From: VBAS01 sp035764525
GTDB lineage: Bacteria > Bacteroidota > Bacteroidia > Chitinophagales > Chitinophagaceae
Reading direction: 5' to 3'
NCBI GenBank assembly: GCA_035764525.1
Contig: DASTZB010000291.1
Span: forward strand, 1-23,079
Length of the DNA: 23,079 nucleotides
The notes under the pieces are model-generated. The model did no database searches and had not been told where the DNA came from. It saw only the letters and a program-made list of their open reading frames with translations. How positions within the stretch are numbered: position 1 is the first letter of the stretch; the number at the start of each line of letters is the position of its first letter. This document shows positions 1-8,259 of this stretch, in pieces. The translations under genes and the position numbers were made by a program.

Positions 1-60
1 ACCAATGCGTATCCCGTCGAAGGCAGTTCCACTTACGGCGAAGTTTATCTATCAATTTAA
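1..60 (+). CDS. Possible 3' end of a gene entering from the left edge
   Basis: Frame 1 is open from the first base to a TAA at 58-60 and gives a 19-residue tail ending GEVYLSI. Codon choice (GAA, GGC, TAT, ATT) fits the neighbourhood. A C-terminus of this style could suit many proteins, including a histidine kinase, and the receiver-like ORF that follows would fit that, but nothing here proves it. Frame 2 is also open, to about position 85, so the reading frame is uncertain. Confidence 0.3.
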   Translation, partial: TNAYPVEGSSTYGEVYLSI

Positions 61-117
61 AAATTCTTTTTCTTAGTTTTAATTATGAAGATGCAAATAA
101 ATTATTGAATAACTTCG

Positions 118-222
118 ATGGGCCCGCATTATTTACACGAAGTAGTTCTTATTGATGACAACCCTTTTGAAAGTTTACACGTTAAGAATAGAATGACTTC
201 AGAGACCATAAGGCCATTATAA
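118..222 (+). pseudogene. Truncated response-regulator receiver-like fragment
   Basis: A 34-codon ORF runs from ATG (118) to TAA (220-222). Its centre, VVLIDDNPFES followed by LHVKNRM, resembles the first beta strand, the acidic DD pocket and the first helix of the small receiver domains common in Bacteroidota. A receiver normally needs about 120 residues and a phosphoacceptor Asp near residue 55, so this piece cannot be functional as one. Downstream sequence in any frame does not resume the domain, because the methyltransferase gene begins at 244. The motif match is visible; its origin as a remnant is inferred. It could also be a chance ORF. Confidence 0.3.
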
Positions 223-243
223 CTTTATACTTACCTGTTCTTT

Positions 244-966
244 ATGCAGCATTTTTTAAAACATGAACAGTTGTCAGTTATTGAGCAAAATGTTTCTTAT
301 TACGATGAGATGGCTGATCAATATGATGAAATATTGGACCGTGATCTCTCCAACGAAATTATCAGGGAAAAAGTAGCAGCTGTTTTCAGTGAGCTGCTGG
401 CGTCCGGGCTGGTATTGGATTTTGGAGGAGGTACCGGAAAAGACCTGGAATGGCTGGTTAAAAAAGGCTACCAGGTAATCTTCTGCGAACCATCGGTTAA
501 AATGAGAGAAAAGGCTTTTCTCCTGTTCCAAAATAACGGGCCGCACAGCGATACTCTTTTCCTTGGGAATGCCGCTTCTGATTTTGTCACCTGGCAAAAC
601 AAACTTCCCTTTTCACAAAAAGTAGATGCCGTTCTTGCCAACTTTGCCGTGATCAATAATATTCCTGTTATAGACCTTCTTTTTAAAAATCTTTCACTGG
701 TCACCCGGAACGGTGGACATCTATTAATACTAGTTTTAAAAAGTGATTTTAAAAAAAGATGGCAATCCAATCGCCGTGCTGCGATTCTTTCGCTTTTTAC
801 TGCTTCTACCGTTACAACTGATACTCAATTCAACGGGAAGCGGCAAAAAGTTCATCTTTATTCTGTTCAAAAAATAAAAAAAATGGCCGCAGCTTACTTC
901 CATTTTTGCAGCAGCCGGTTGCTAAAAGAAAAAGGTTTTGTGTTGATACATTTTACCCGCAAATGA
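244..966 (+). CDS. Class I SAM-dependent methyltransferase (first of the cluster)
   Basis: This 240-residue protein has the class I (Rossmann) methyltransferase pattern. A helical N-terminus (YYDEMADQYDE, about residues 19-29) precedes motif I, LDFGGGTGKD (about 58-67), which binds SAM. The acidic residue ending strand 2 lies in the segment FCEPS (about 80-84). A post-IV segment, VDAVLANFAVINN, corresponds to strands 4 and 5. No signal peptide or membrane helix is seen, so it should be cytoplasmic. The substrate is unknown. It resembles the methyltransferase at 8256 in the GTG(K/E)D and NFAxxN motifs and in a matching C-terminal half, suggesting duplication. Its stop overlaps the next gene's start (ATGA), implying translational coupling. 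Confidence 0.82.
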   Translation: MQHFLKHEQLSVIEQNVSYYDEMADQYDEILDRDLSNEIIREKVAAVFSELLASGLVLDFGGGTGKDLEWLVKKGYQVIFCEPSVKMREKAFLLFQNNGPHSDTLFLGNAASDFVTWQNKLPFSQKVDAVLANFAVINNIPVIDLLFKNLSLVTRNGGHLLILVLKSDFKKRWQSNRRAAILSLFTASTVTTDTQFNGKRQKVHLYSVQKIKKMAAAYFHFCSSRLLKEKGFVLIHFTRK

Positions 967-1889
967 AAGATTTTCTTAAAAGAATAGTATACAAAGGCGT
1001 TCTAATAAAAGAGTACGCCAGTATTACCATAGATGATGCTATCTCAGAAAATGTCTTTTTGAAAACGAATGACCATACTATAGATGTGTCACAGGATCAT
1101 TGGGCACTTTGCCTGGAACCTATCATATTTGGTATCTGGTTAAATAAGCATACTGGTTTCTTTCTTTCTTCAGATAACAGCTATACCCTGGTTTTTGAAG
1201 AAACAACCCAGAAAAAAAAACTGGCTGAAATTCAATTGAGTTTTTTTGACAGTATAAGCGGGCAGGATGGAACTTTTTTATTGGTAAAGGCAAATAAGTG
1301 CAGACTATTTCATACTTCGGCAATTGAAACATTTCTTCTTTACTCTGCGTATTACCGTAAACCGGGTTTTTCTTTTAAGAAATTCTGCTCGTATGTCTCT
1401 GCATTCAGCTATCCCCGGAGGGTCAGGGTCATATCTTTTCAAAAGGGAGGCTATTACAATATTTTCCCGATGGATTTTGTGGGAAAGATCGGCAATACAA
1501 ATCGTTATGTATTCGGATTAAGACATACCAACCAAACACTGGCTGAAATTATCATTGCAAAAAAAATTGTCGTATCCGAAGTACCTTTTACCCGTAAAGA
1601 AGATATCTATGAATTGGGCAGCCATCATAGTTCCTTGCCCCCTCCGCTGAAACAATTACCTTTCAAAACATTTGCCAGCAAAAATTTTGGTTTCCCTGTT
1701 CCCGAATGGGTAGAGACCTACAATGAAATCAGCATTTTGAAAACGGTGAACCTTGGAAGCCATATGTTGCTCTGGGGAGAATCACAATATGAAGGAATAA
1801 GAAACTATGGTCCAGGTCATCTTTATCATATTCATTTTTTGCTGTCCCTATTCCAGGAAAGAAAGGGAACAGGTTATATCCATGTTTAA
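963..1889 (+). CDS. Flavin-reductase-like (FMN-binding split-barrel) protein
   Basis: The ATG at 963 is preferred over one at 906 because it makes an ATGA overlap with the preceding methyltransferase stop and removes a 19-residue extension lying inside that gene. The product is 308 residues. Its second half (about residues 150-290) has the rhythm of flavin reductase-like domains: an RRVRVISFQKGGYYNIFPMD strand pair, FGLRHTNQT, a VVSEVP strand, then a distal strand ending GSHMLLWGE. The first 140 residues are not recognised. Cofactor binding and a reductase role are inferred from this resemblance only. Such proteins can supply reduced flavin or act as FMN/heme-binding oxidoreductases. Its coupling to a methyltransferase suggests the same pathway. 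A 126-bp gap separates it from the radical SAM gene downstream. Confidence 0.6.
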   Translation: MKDFLKRIVYKGVLIKEYASITIDDAISENVFLKTNDHTIDVSQDHWALCLEPIIFGIWLNKHTGFFLSSDNSYTLVFEETTQKKKLAEIQLSFFDSISGQDGTFLLVKANKCRLFHTSAIETFLLYSAYYRKPGFSFKKFCSYVSAFSYPRRVRVISFQKGGYYNIFPMDFVGKIGNTNRYVFGLRHTNQTLAEIIIAKKIVVSEVPFTRKEDIYELGSHHSSLPPPLKQLPFKTFASKNFGFPVPEWVETYNEISILKTVNLGSHMLLWGESQYEGIRNYGPGHLYHIHFLLSLFQERKGTGYIHV

Positions 1890-2015
1890 AGGGATTTGTA
1901 TACCCCTTTATTCTGTTAATTTCGATACGGCGATGATCAAAACAATATTAATAATCGTTTGGAAGGGAACTATTTACCGTTTCAATGCGATTTAAAAAGA
2001 TAATTAATTTGTATA

Positions 2016-3521
2016 ATGAAGATAAATAGGGTATTATTATTTAATCCACGTAGCGCTAATTATAAACCGAGGATACCGAATTCTATTCTTAGTATTGCTT
2101 CTGCTATAGAAGGATTGTATGATTATGTGATTGTTGATGGAAACCTTGAAGATGATCCCTGGCAAAAAATTCATCACTATTTAAATGAAGGAAATTTTGG
2201 CTATGTTGGTATCACATCGATGCCGGGTCCTCAACTTAAGCAGGCAATTCCTTATTCAAAAAAGATCAGGGAGCTTTTTCCTGCAATTAAAATCGTCTGG
2301 GGCGGATATTTTCCGTCCAATCAACCAAAAGTTGTTTTGAATTCAGGATTTGTTGATTTTATCATTAATGGGCCCGGCGAAAGATCTTTTCCGGCATTGC
2401 TTGATGCACTTGAAAATAATCAACCATTTGAACTAATTCGGAACCTGATCTATAAAAGAGGAAATCAAATCATAAAATCTCCGAAAGATGAATTGTATGA
2501 ACTGGATGAATTACCTGCTTTGCCTTATGAGAAACTGGATCAATTTTATTCATTGAAAAAATATTTAGGAAAAACTTATCTCGGCAATCGCACCATTGCA
2601 TATCATTCCAGCATGGGTTGCCCTTTCAAATGTTCATTTTGTGCAGTTGTTCCTATTTACAATGCAAGATGGAAAGGGAAATCAGCTCAGCTTATTTACA
2701 ACGATATAAAGTATTTAAGAGAAAATTATGGTGGTAACGCTATCGAATTTCATGATAATAATTTTTTTGTATCTGAAAAACGAACAGTTGAGTTTGCCAA
2801 ATTGATCAAACCAGAGAAAATGGTTTGGTGGGGCGAAGGAAGGATCGATACTATTGATAAATATTCCGATGAATCATTATCATTAATGAGAGAAAGCGGT
2901 TGTAAAATGATCTTCTTCGGCGCCGAAACAGGTAATGATGAGATACTGAAAAAAATGGATAAAGGAGGAACACAAACTGCTGCGGAAATAAGGAGTTTTG
3001 CTGCAAGAATGGCAAAATTTGATATCATCCCTGAATATTCATTTGTACTTGGCATACCCGGTGATACTCCTGAGCAAGTGATGAAACAAATAGACCAGGA
3101 TATTGCTTTTATCAAAGAAATTAAAGCGATCAATCCAAGAACCGAGATCATCATTTATGTATATAGCCCCGTACCTACTGAAGGTAGTGATATGTACAAT
3201 AAAGTATTAGAAAGTGGTTTTCATTTTCCTGAAAAATTGGAAGACTGGATAAGCCCGCAATGGGAAAATTTTGACCTGCGTAAAAATCCATTGACCCCAT
3301 GGCTTACTCCCGAAATGATCAATAAAATAAAAGATTTTGAAACAGTATTGAACGGCTACTATCCTACCATATCTGATGTAAGGCTAACAGGATTTAAAAG
3401 AAAAATGTTACGTACACTTTCTTCCCTCCGCTATAAGACAGGCTTTTTCTGGAAGCCTTATGAATTAAGGGCATTGCAAATTCTATGGAAATACCGCCAA
3501 CCTGAAATTGAAGGATTTTGA
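2016..3521 (+). CDS. B12-binding-domain-type radical SAM protein (module 1)
   Basis: This 501-residue protein has an N-terminal Rossmann-like region (about 1-140, including YVGITSMPG, IKIVWGGYFPS and FIINGPGE) typical of cobalamin-binding domains fused to radical SAM enzymes. The base-off DxHxxG motif is not visible. The radical SAM core follows, with the [4Fe-4S] ligands in CPFKCSFC: C202, C206 and C209 (CxxxCxxC). Later core elements are the ExxFHDNNF-like strand, WWGEGRID, and FFGAETGNDEILKKMDKG, which resembles strands shared by the family. Enzymes of this class methylate unactivated carbons or do other radical chemistry on lipids, tetrapyrroles or natural products; the substrate here is unknown. 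A TTAATTTG element at 2004-2011 lies just before the ATG and is one base from a TAnnTTTG box. The stop overlaps the next start. Confidence 0.88.
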   Translation: MKINRVLLFNPRSANYKPRIPNSILSIASAIEGLYDYVIVDGNLEDDPWQKIHHYLNEGNFGYVGITSMPGPQLKQAIPYSKKIRELFPAIKIVWGGYFPSNQPKVVLNSGFVDFIINGPGERSFPALLDALENNQPFELIRNLIYKRGNQIIKSPKDELYELDELPALPYEKLDQFYSLKKYLGKTYLGNRTIAYHSSMGCPFKCSFCAVVPIYNARWKGKSAQLIYNDIKYLRENYGGNAIEFHDNNFFVSEKRTVEFAKLIKPEKMVWWGEGRIDTIDKYSDESLSLMRESGCKMIFFGAETGNDEILKKMDKGGTQTAAEIRSFAARMAKFDIIPEYSFVLGIPGDTPEQVMKQIDQDIAFIKEIKAINPRTEIIIYVYSPVPTEGSDMYNKVLESGFHFPEKLEDWISPQWENFDLRKNPLTPWLTPEMINKIKDFETVLNGYYPTISDVRLTGFKRKMLRTLSSLRYKTGFFWKPYELRALQILWKYRQPEIEGF

Positions 3522-4183
3522 AACTTCTATTGAAACATATTGTTGCCCGAACCTATAAACCTTTGCTGACAAAATATCTTTCTAAAACGAGGATGTACAA
3601 CTATGGCAACATCCGGTTAGAGATACCCCCACAAGTATTTCATCCAGGTTTTTTTTTCAGTACGAGATTATTATTGCGATACATTTCAGCATTATCATTA
3701 GAAGGGCAACGGTTTTTAGAATTAGGGGCTGGTAGTGGTCTTATCTCTATATATGCTGCAAAAAATCGAGCAACAGTTACTGCTACCGATATTAATCCTG
3801 TTGCTGTTGAATGCCTTCGAACGAACAACGATCAGAATAAAGTTAAGTCGGAAATTATTCTATCAGACCTTTTTGATCGTATACCAGAACAGTCATTTGA
3901 TATAATTGCCATCAATCCTCCGTATTATAAAAAACAACCTAAAACTATTGCCGATCATGCCTGGTATTGTGGTGAAAATGGAGAATATTTTGAGCAATTG
4001 TTTATTAAACTGGGTAAATATATTCATAAAAATTCCATCGTGTTAATGGTGCTTTCTGAAGAGTGCGACATCAAAATGATCAGCGAAATAGCCTCCGGCC
4101 ACAACTTTTACATGCAAAAAAAAATTACAAAAAAATCAGCTTGGGAATATCTTTATATTTATCAAATAACCCGTGAGCGATGA
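3518..4183 (+). CDS. Class I methyltransferase with NPPY motif (module 1)
   Basis: This 221-residue class I methyltransferase starts at a TTG whose TG is shared with the TGA stop of the radical SAM gene (TTGA overlap). An internal ATG at 3593 is an alternative but would leave a gap. Motif I is FLELGAGSGLISIYAA (about residues 67-82), followed by TATDINP with the SAM-ribose acidic residue and INPPYYKKQPK, an NPPY motif typical of N- or amide-methylating enzymes such as the PrmC/RsmC/TrmN6 group. NPPY methyltransferases usually act on amino or amide nitrogens in proteins or nucleic acids, so its place behind a radical SAM gene is interesting. No membrane helix is seen. The family call is firm; the substrate is unknown. 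Confidence 0.8.
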   Translation: MKLLLKHIVARTYKPLLTKYLSKTRMYNYGNIRLEIPPQVFHPGFFFSTRLLLRYISALSLEGQRFLELGAGSGLISIYAAKNRATVTATDINPVAVECLRTNNDQNKVKSEIILSDLFDRIPEQSFDIIAINPPYYKKQPKTIADHAWYCGENGEYFEQLFIKLGKYIHKNSIVLMVLSEECDIKMISEIASGHNFYMQKKITKKSAWEYLYIYQITRER

Positions 4184-4294
4184 ATTGATTCTCCCTGAAA
4201 TTGATCTTAAAACCCATCTGTTTAATAAGTCGGTTAAGATTATATGCTTAACAATAAAAAAACCGTCGTTGTGTTAGGTAGTTGCTATGCTTCA
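4184..4294. other. Short convergent intergenic gap with an orphan ORF start
   Basis: The 111 bp between two convergent genes contain a weak TTAAG/CTTAA inverted repeat (4234-4250) but no clear terminator. A 21-codon ORF from ATG 4244 to TGA 4309 runs into the end of the glycosyltransferase gene on the opposite strand. It begins with KKTVVVLGSCYASL, which reads like the start of a nucleotide-binding (Rossmann) protein and then stops. Confidence 0.3.
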
Positions 4295-5815
4295 TTAAGG
4301 CTGGATTGAACGACTGATTTCATATAGGTATAAATTGCTCCATTTGTCTATTGCACCCCCTCTTTTGTCAATCATTTTAAGGTGAAAAGATTTCTCCAAT
4401 TGCGGATCTAATTCAAAAATAATTGGTGGCGAATATGTTGAGACCAGATAAATTTTTTCTAAGTTTTCTTTTTCAAATATTTTTTTTATGCTGTTTAAAT
4501 AAACCCCTGGATTCCTTGTATTAAGTTCTTTTTTCCACTGAAGAAACGTAGGCATACTATCAAGCCCTATACAATAAAATGCTGTATCAGTAAAAGCTGA
4601 AATAGTATTTACACACCAATAGTCTGTTACAATTTTTTCATTCATGGGAACCTCATTTATCAGCTCATTCACCCGGTAGGAATTAGAAAATGGGAGACGA
4701 ATATCTTTTGAAATTGTAAAAACGCCGGCTACTACCTGTATCCCCAATAAAATATTAATAAGCCAGGTGTTTTTTCTGTTAGCCGGCATTTCATAACAAC
4801 GCAACCAGTAGGCTGCAATAAAACCAATATAGATAAACCCTATGTACCGTTGGGTGGTTAATGGAAAAATAACAGCTACACTGAAAGTTAAAAACAGGTT
4901 GACAGCAAAGAGGGCCAAACTTTTTTTACTGTCTTTTAAAACAAGCCATACAACCCCTAAGATTCCTATTGACAATAGAAGCGTAAGAAGTTTCATCATA
5001 CTGCTGTTCCCCTGTAGCGTCAATAAAAATTGGGTATTCCAAAAATTATATTCCCACCAGGCAGGAACAGGAATAAATGTACGTAACGGTGTTTTAGCGA
5101 TGATCCCGAGGTGCTGGTTATGAAATTTGCTTATCAAAAAACTCACAGTCAGCCCGCTATCAGATGGCGGAAAAATAAAGTATAAAGCAGGAAGAAATAC
5201 AAGTAAACCCAATAGTATGTGCGGAAAAAGCTTGCTTATCTTTTTCTTTTGTTCAAAGTTTAATAGCAGAAAATAAAAATGCAGGCTGCCTGCCAAAATC
5301 AGTGCTATCAAATGAGTGTTGGACATGAAAAGCAGTAAAGCATAATACAAAAGAACTTTATACTTAAAATCTTTCTGTAAAATATAACAAATACAGAAAG
5401 CGGGTAACACGCCGATTGCATAATTTCTACTTAGGATCCCGTATTCAAACAAAAAATAATAACCAAAAGGGATTAATATTCTGGGGAGAAAAGGGAACGA
5501 TGAATAAAACAGCACCATAAAAACTACAGAACTGGCAATGATCAGTTGAGCGATCTGAACATATGCGAGGTTGTGCGTAAATCTTGAAATACTCCAAAGA
5601 ATAAGATACCAAACAGGAGGGTGCCCTTCATACCGGGTGTTATTTATCAGATCTGAAATGCTGCCGCTTGCTTTTACAATGTTCCAACTGTGTATTTCAT
5701 CGCCCCAAAGTTCATGATGGGCAATAGCAAATCCTGCTACAATAACATATAAAAAAAATACAGCCCAAAGTTTCACCCTGGCTGATGAAGTTTGCGATAC
5801 AATTATATTTATCAT
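4295..5815 (-). CDS. Polytopic GT-C glycosyltransferase, family 39 / ArnT-like
   Basis: This 506-residue integral membrane protein has roughly ten or more hydrophobic helices, the first at about residues 15-35 (WAVFFLYVIVAGFAIA). Directly after it comes LWGDEIHSW, the acidic first extracytoplasmic loop that carries the catalytic Asp in GT-C enzymes, then EGHPPVWYLILW, a second hallmark of the PMT/ArnT group (GT39, 'RgtA/B-like'). Such enzymes transfer a sugar from a polyprenyl-phosphate donor to a lipid, glycan or protein on the periplasmic side. The C-terminal 100 residues are less hydrophobic and probably periplasmic. It is the only gene of opposite orientation inside the run of plus-strand methyltransferase/radical SAM genes, so whether it serves the same pathway is inference. 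Donor and acceptor are unknown. Confidence 0.8.
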   Translation of the reverse strand: MINIIVSQTSSARVKLWAVFFLYVIVAGFAIAHHELWGDEIHSWNIVKASGSISDLINNTRYEGHPPVWYLILWSISRFTHNLAYVQIAQLIIASSVVFMVLFYSSFPFLPRILIPFGYYFLFEYGILSRNYAIGVLPAFCICYILQKDFKYKVLLYYALLLFMSNTHLIALILAGSLHFYFLLLNFEQKKKISKLFPHILLGLLVFLPALYFIFPPSDSGLTVSFLISKFHNQHLGIIAKTPLRTFIPVPAWWEYNFWNTQFLLTLQGNSSMMKLLTLLLSIGILGVVWLVLKDSKKSLALFAVNLFLTFSVAVIFPLTTQRYIGFIYIGFIAAYWLRCYEMPANRKNTWLINILLGIQVVAGVFTISKDIRLPFSNSYRVNELINEVPMNEKIVTDYWCVNTISAFTDTAFYCIGLDSMPTFLQWKKELNTRNPGVYLNSIKKIFEKENLEKIYLVSTYSPPIIFELDPQLEKSFHLKMIDKRGGAIDKWSNLYLYEISRSIQP

Positions 5816-5937
5816 AACTTTTGCAGGGATGAAAAATTGTACATTTAGAAGTAAAACATAAATATAGTTTTTAAAATCACAGAAATCTCGGCTTAGTTTG
5901 TTTCTGACAATTTTTTATTTTTCCATTTTGCTAACAC

Positions 5938-6717
5938 ATGTCCTATTCCCCTTTAGATATAAAAAATGAAACTGGTGATGGTTCTGCAGATGCGGAAGCG
6001 TTCGAAAAACTTTATATGCAGCTACGAAAAAAAGAACAGAGGGTGTATACCGATGAGGAGGTACGGAACCTGCCCCAGATTGCTGCTACTCATCTTCATT
6101 TCAAAGAATGGATGATGCGGAAGAGATCCTGCGACCGGCTAATAGAATACCTTGATCAAAAAAACAAACCTTTACATATTCTTGAAATAGGTTGCGGCAA
6201 TGGTTGGCTCTCCGCACAATTAGCAACAAATACTTCGGGACAGGTGGTGGGCATGGATATAAACAAAGAAGAATTGACCCAGGCGGCAAGAGTATTTAGA
6301 GATATCTCAAATTTAAAATTTATTTCGGGCGATATTCGTTTCGCTCAACTGGAGCATAACAGTTTTGATATAATTGTTTTTGCTGCTTCGCTTCAATATT
6401 TCCCTTCTCTAAATGAAATCATGCAATCTGCATTTCAATGTTTGCGAGCTGGTGGAGAGGTTCATATCTTAGATACAATCTTTTACAAAAAGAATAATGT
6501 GGATGCTGCAAGACAACGAACAAAGGATTATTATGCCACGCTAGGCTTTCCTGGAGCGACCGATTATTATTATCATCATTGTATTGAAGACCTTAAAAAT
6601 TTTTCAGCCAAAATATTATACGACCCGGTCTCATGGATGCATAAGTTTAGTAGAAACAAATATCCGTTTTTCTGGGTTTGTATAAAAAAACCCGGAAATC
6701 CGGAAAGCAACCCTTGA
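5938..6717 (+). CDS. Class I SAM-dependent methyltransferase (third of the cluster)
   Basis: This 259-residue protein carries motif I as ILEIGCGNGWLSAQLA (about 80-95), an acidic strand-2 end in VVGMDINKEEL, and the strand-4 segment FDIIVFAASLQYF followed by LRAGGEVHILDT, all usual for Methyltransf_11/25 domains. The N-terminal 75 residues are hydrophilic and helical. Near the C-terminus an aromatic stretch (TDYYYHHCIEDL) may help shape the substrate site. It lies 63 bp before the second radical SAM gene and is separated from the divergent glycosyltransferase by a 122-bp AT-rich gap that should hold both promoters. No exact TAnnTTTG box was found there. The family call is good; the substrate is unknown. 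Confidence 0.82.
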   Translation: MSYSPLDIKNETGDGSADAEAFEKLYMQLRKKEQRVYTDEEVRNLPQIAATHLHFKEWMMRKRSCDRLIEYLDQKNKPLHILEIGCGNGWLSAQLATNTSGQVVGMDINKEELTQAARVFRDISNLKFISGDIRFAQLEHNSFDIIVFAASLQYFPSLNEIMQSAFQCLRAGGEVHILDTIFYKKNNVDAARQRTKDYYATLGFPGATDYYYHHCIEDLKNFSAKILYDPVSWMHKFSRNKYPFFWVCIKKPGNPESNP

Positions 6718-6780
6718 ACCTTTCGGTACGTTTTGGTAGCTTACAGTTGAGTTCCCCAGTATGGATATAAACGTTTAAAT

Positions 6781-8259
6781 ATGAGCAGAGCGGGTAGTAT
6801 TCTTTTCTCACATTCTTATTTCTTACGCTTTGATCCGAAACAATGGGCCACCGGGCAACCCTATGCACCTATCGGCACTTTATATGCGGCTGCGTTAATG
6901 AGAGAAAAAGGGTATACTATTTCTTTTTTTGATACAATGTTTGCCCATGCACCCGAAAATATTATTCCATCATTAGAAAAGCATAATCCCGATTTTCTCA
7001 TACTGTATGACGACGGCTTCAATTACCTGACAAAAATGTGCCTGACCAATATGCGTCAAGCCGCGTTTAAAATGATTAAACTTGCTAAGGAAAAAGGCTG
7101 TACTGTTATTATTTCCAGTTCCGATTCTACCGATCATTATGAACAATACCTGCAGGAAGGAGCTGATTTTATCATATTGGGTGAGGCAGAACAAACACTT
7201 TCGGAGTTAACAACTGCCATTGATCAGCAACAAAATAATTTTCTATCTATAGCCGGGCTTGCTTACAAGCAAAATGACGCTATAATAAAGACAGTAAAAA
7301 GAAATGTTCTTAAAGAATTAGATAGTCTTCCGTTCCCTGCCTGGGATCTTGTTGATATAAATGTTTACCGAAATACATGGCTGAAACATAAAGGATATTT
7401 TTCCATGAACATAGCCACAACAAGAGGTTGTCCATTTAAATGTAACTGGTGTGCCAAACCTATTTATGGAAATCGTTATAATTCCCGTTCACCACAAAAC
7501 GTGATGAAGGAATTAAAAATGCTGAAACAAAAGTTTCAATTCGATCATATTTGGTTTTGTGATGACATATTTGGATTAAAGCCCGGTTGGGTAGATGAAT
7601 TTGCTGATCTTGTTGAAAAAGAAAACCTGAGATTTAAATTTAAGATCCAGGCAAGGGCCGACTTACTACTGCAGGAAAATTATATTCGTGACCTTGCTAG
7701 AGCTGGTTGCGATAATATCTGGATGGGGGCGGAGAGTGGGTCGCAGAAGATATTAGATGCAATGGATAAGGGCACAACTGTTGAACAGATTCATGAGTCA
7801 ACAAAACTCATCCGTAAGTACGGAATGAAGCCCTCGTACTTTATTCAGTTTGGATATATCGGTGAAACAAAAGAAGATATAAAGAAAACGATAAAGATGA
7901 TCAATCAACTATTACCTTATGAAATCGGGATATCTGTTTCGTATCCTTTGCCAGGCACTGGGTTTTATGAGAAAGTAAAATCCGATCTGAAAGAAAAAAC
8001 AAACTGGACAGATTCAGATGAATTAGCATTAATGTTTCGCAATACTTATCAACCGGCTTTTTATAAACAATTATATCGGTACGTCCACAGAACTTACCGC
8101 ATGCACCTTGCACTAGAAAATATCAGGCAACTTTTTTCGCATCCGGCAAAAACCTCTTTGAAAAAAATAAAAAAAGCAGCCTCCTATTTCTATTATCTCC
8201 CTGCAAGTTTTTTGTCCAAAATAAAATTAAATGCTCTTGAAAAACCTGCTGCATCGTGA
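6781..8259 (+). CDS. B12-binding-domain-type radical SAM protein (module 2)
   Basis: This 492-residue protein has the same architecture as the one at 2016. The N-terminal cobalamin-domain-like region (about 1-140) includes APIGTLYAAALMREKGY and FIILGEAEQTLSEL, the latter a typical end of B12 domains in this family. No DxHxxG motif is visible, so any cobalamin would bind without that His. The cluster ligands lie in GCPFKCNWC: C217, C221 and C224. Later motifs include IWFCDDIFG, FKIQARADLL and IWMGAESGSQKILDAMDKGT, close to the FFGAETGNDEILKKMDKG of module 1. The C-terminal 90 residues, rich in basic and aromatic residues, may contact membrane or partner. Reaction unknown; methyl transfer or another radical modification of a lipid or metabolite is plausible. 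It is coupled by overlap to the next methyltransferase. Confidence 0.88.
   Translation: MSRAGSILFSHSYFLRFDPKQWATGQPYAPIGTLYAAALMREKGYTISFFDTMFAHAPENIIPSLEKHNPDFLILYDDGFNYLTKMCLTNMRQAAFKMIKLAKEKGCTVIISSSDSTDHYEQYLQEGADFIILGEAEQTLSELTTAIDQQQNNFLSIAGLAYKQNDAIIKTVKRNVLKELDSLPFPAWDLVDINVYRNTWLKHKGYFSMNIATTRGCPFKCNWCAKPIYGNRYNSRSPQNVMKELKMLKQKFQFDHIWFCDDIFGLKPGWVDEFADLVEKENLRFKFKIQARADLLLQENYIRDLARAGCDNIWMGAESGSQKILDAMDKGTTVEQIHESTKLIRKYGMKPSYFIQFGYIGETKEDIKKTIKMINQLLPYEIGISVSYPLPGTGFYEKVKSDLKEKTNWTDSDELALMFRNTYQPAFYKQLYRYVHRTYRMHLALENIRQLFSHPAKTSLKKIKKAASYFYYLPASFLSKIKLNALEKPAAS

Noticed and set aside
906..962. Upstream ATG start for the flavin-reductase-like gene
   Set aside because: It would add 19 residues lying within the methyltransferase gene; the ATGA overlap at 963 is the more typical coupled start.
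1807..1995. 62-codon plus-strand ORF after the flavin-reductase-like gene
   Set aside because: It overlaps the end of that gene in another frame and its hydrophobic product shows no motif.
2750..3154. 134-codon minus-strand ORF inside the radical SAM gene
   Set aside because: It is antisense to conserved radical SAM core motifs and has no motif of its own.
5826..5834. TAACTTTTG as a promoter -7 box between the divergent glycosyltransferase and methyltransferase genes
   Set aside because: The spacing inside the element is one base too long for TAnnTTTG and no -33 TTTG was found at a suitable distance.
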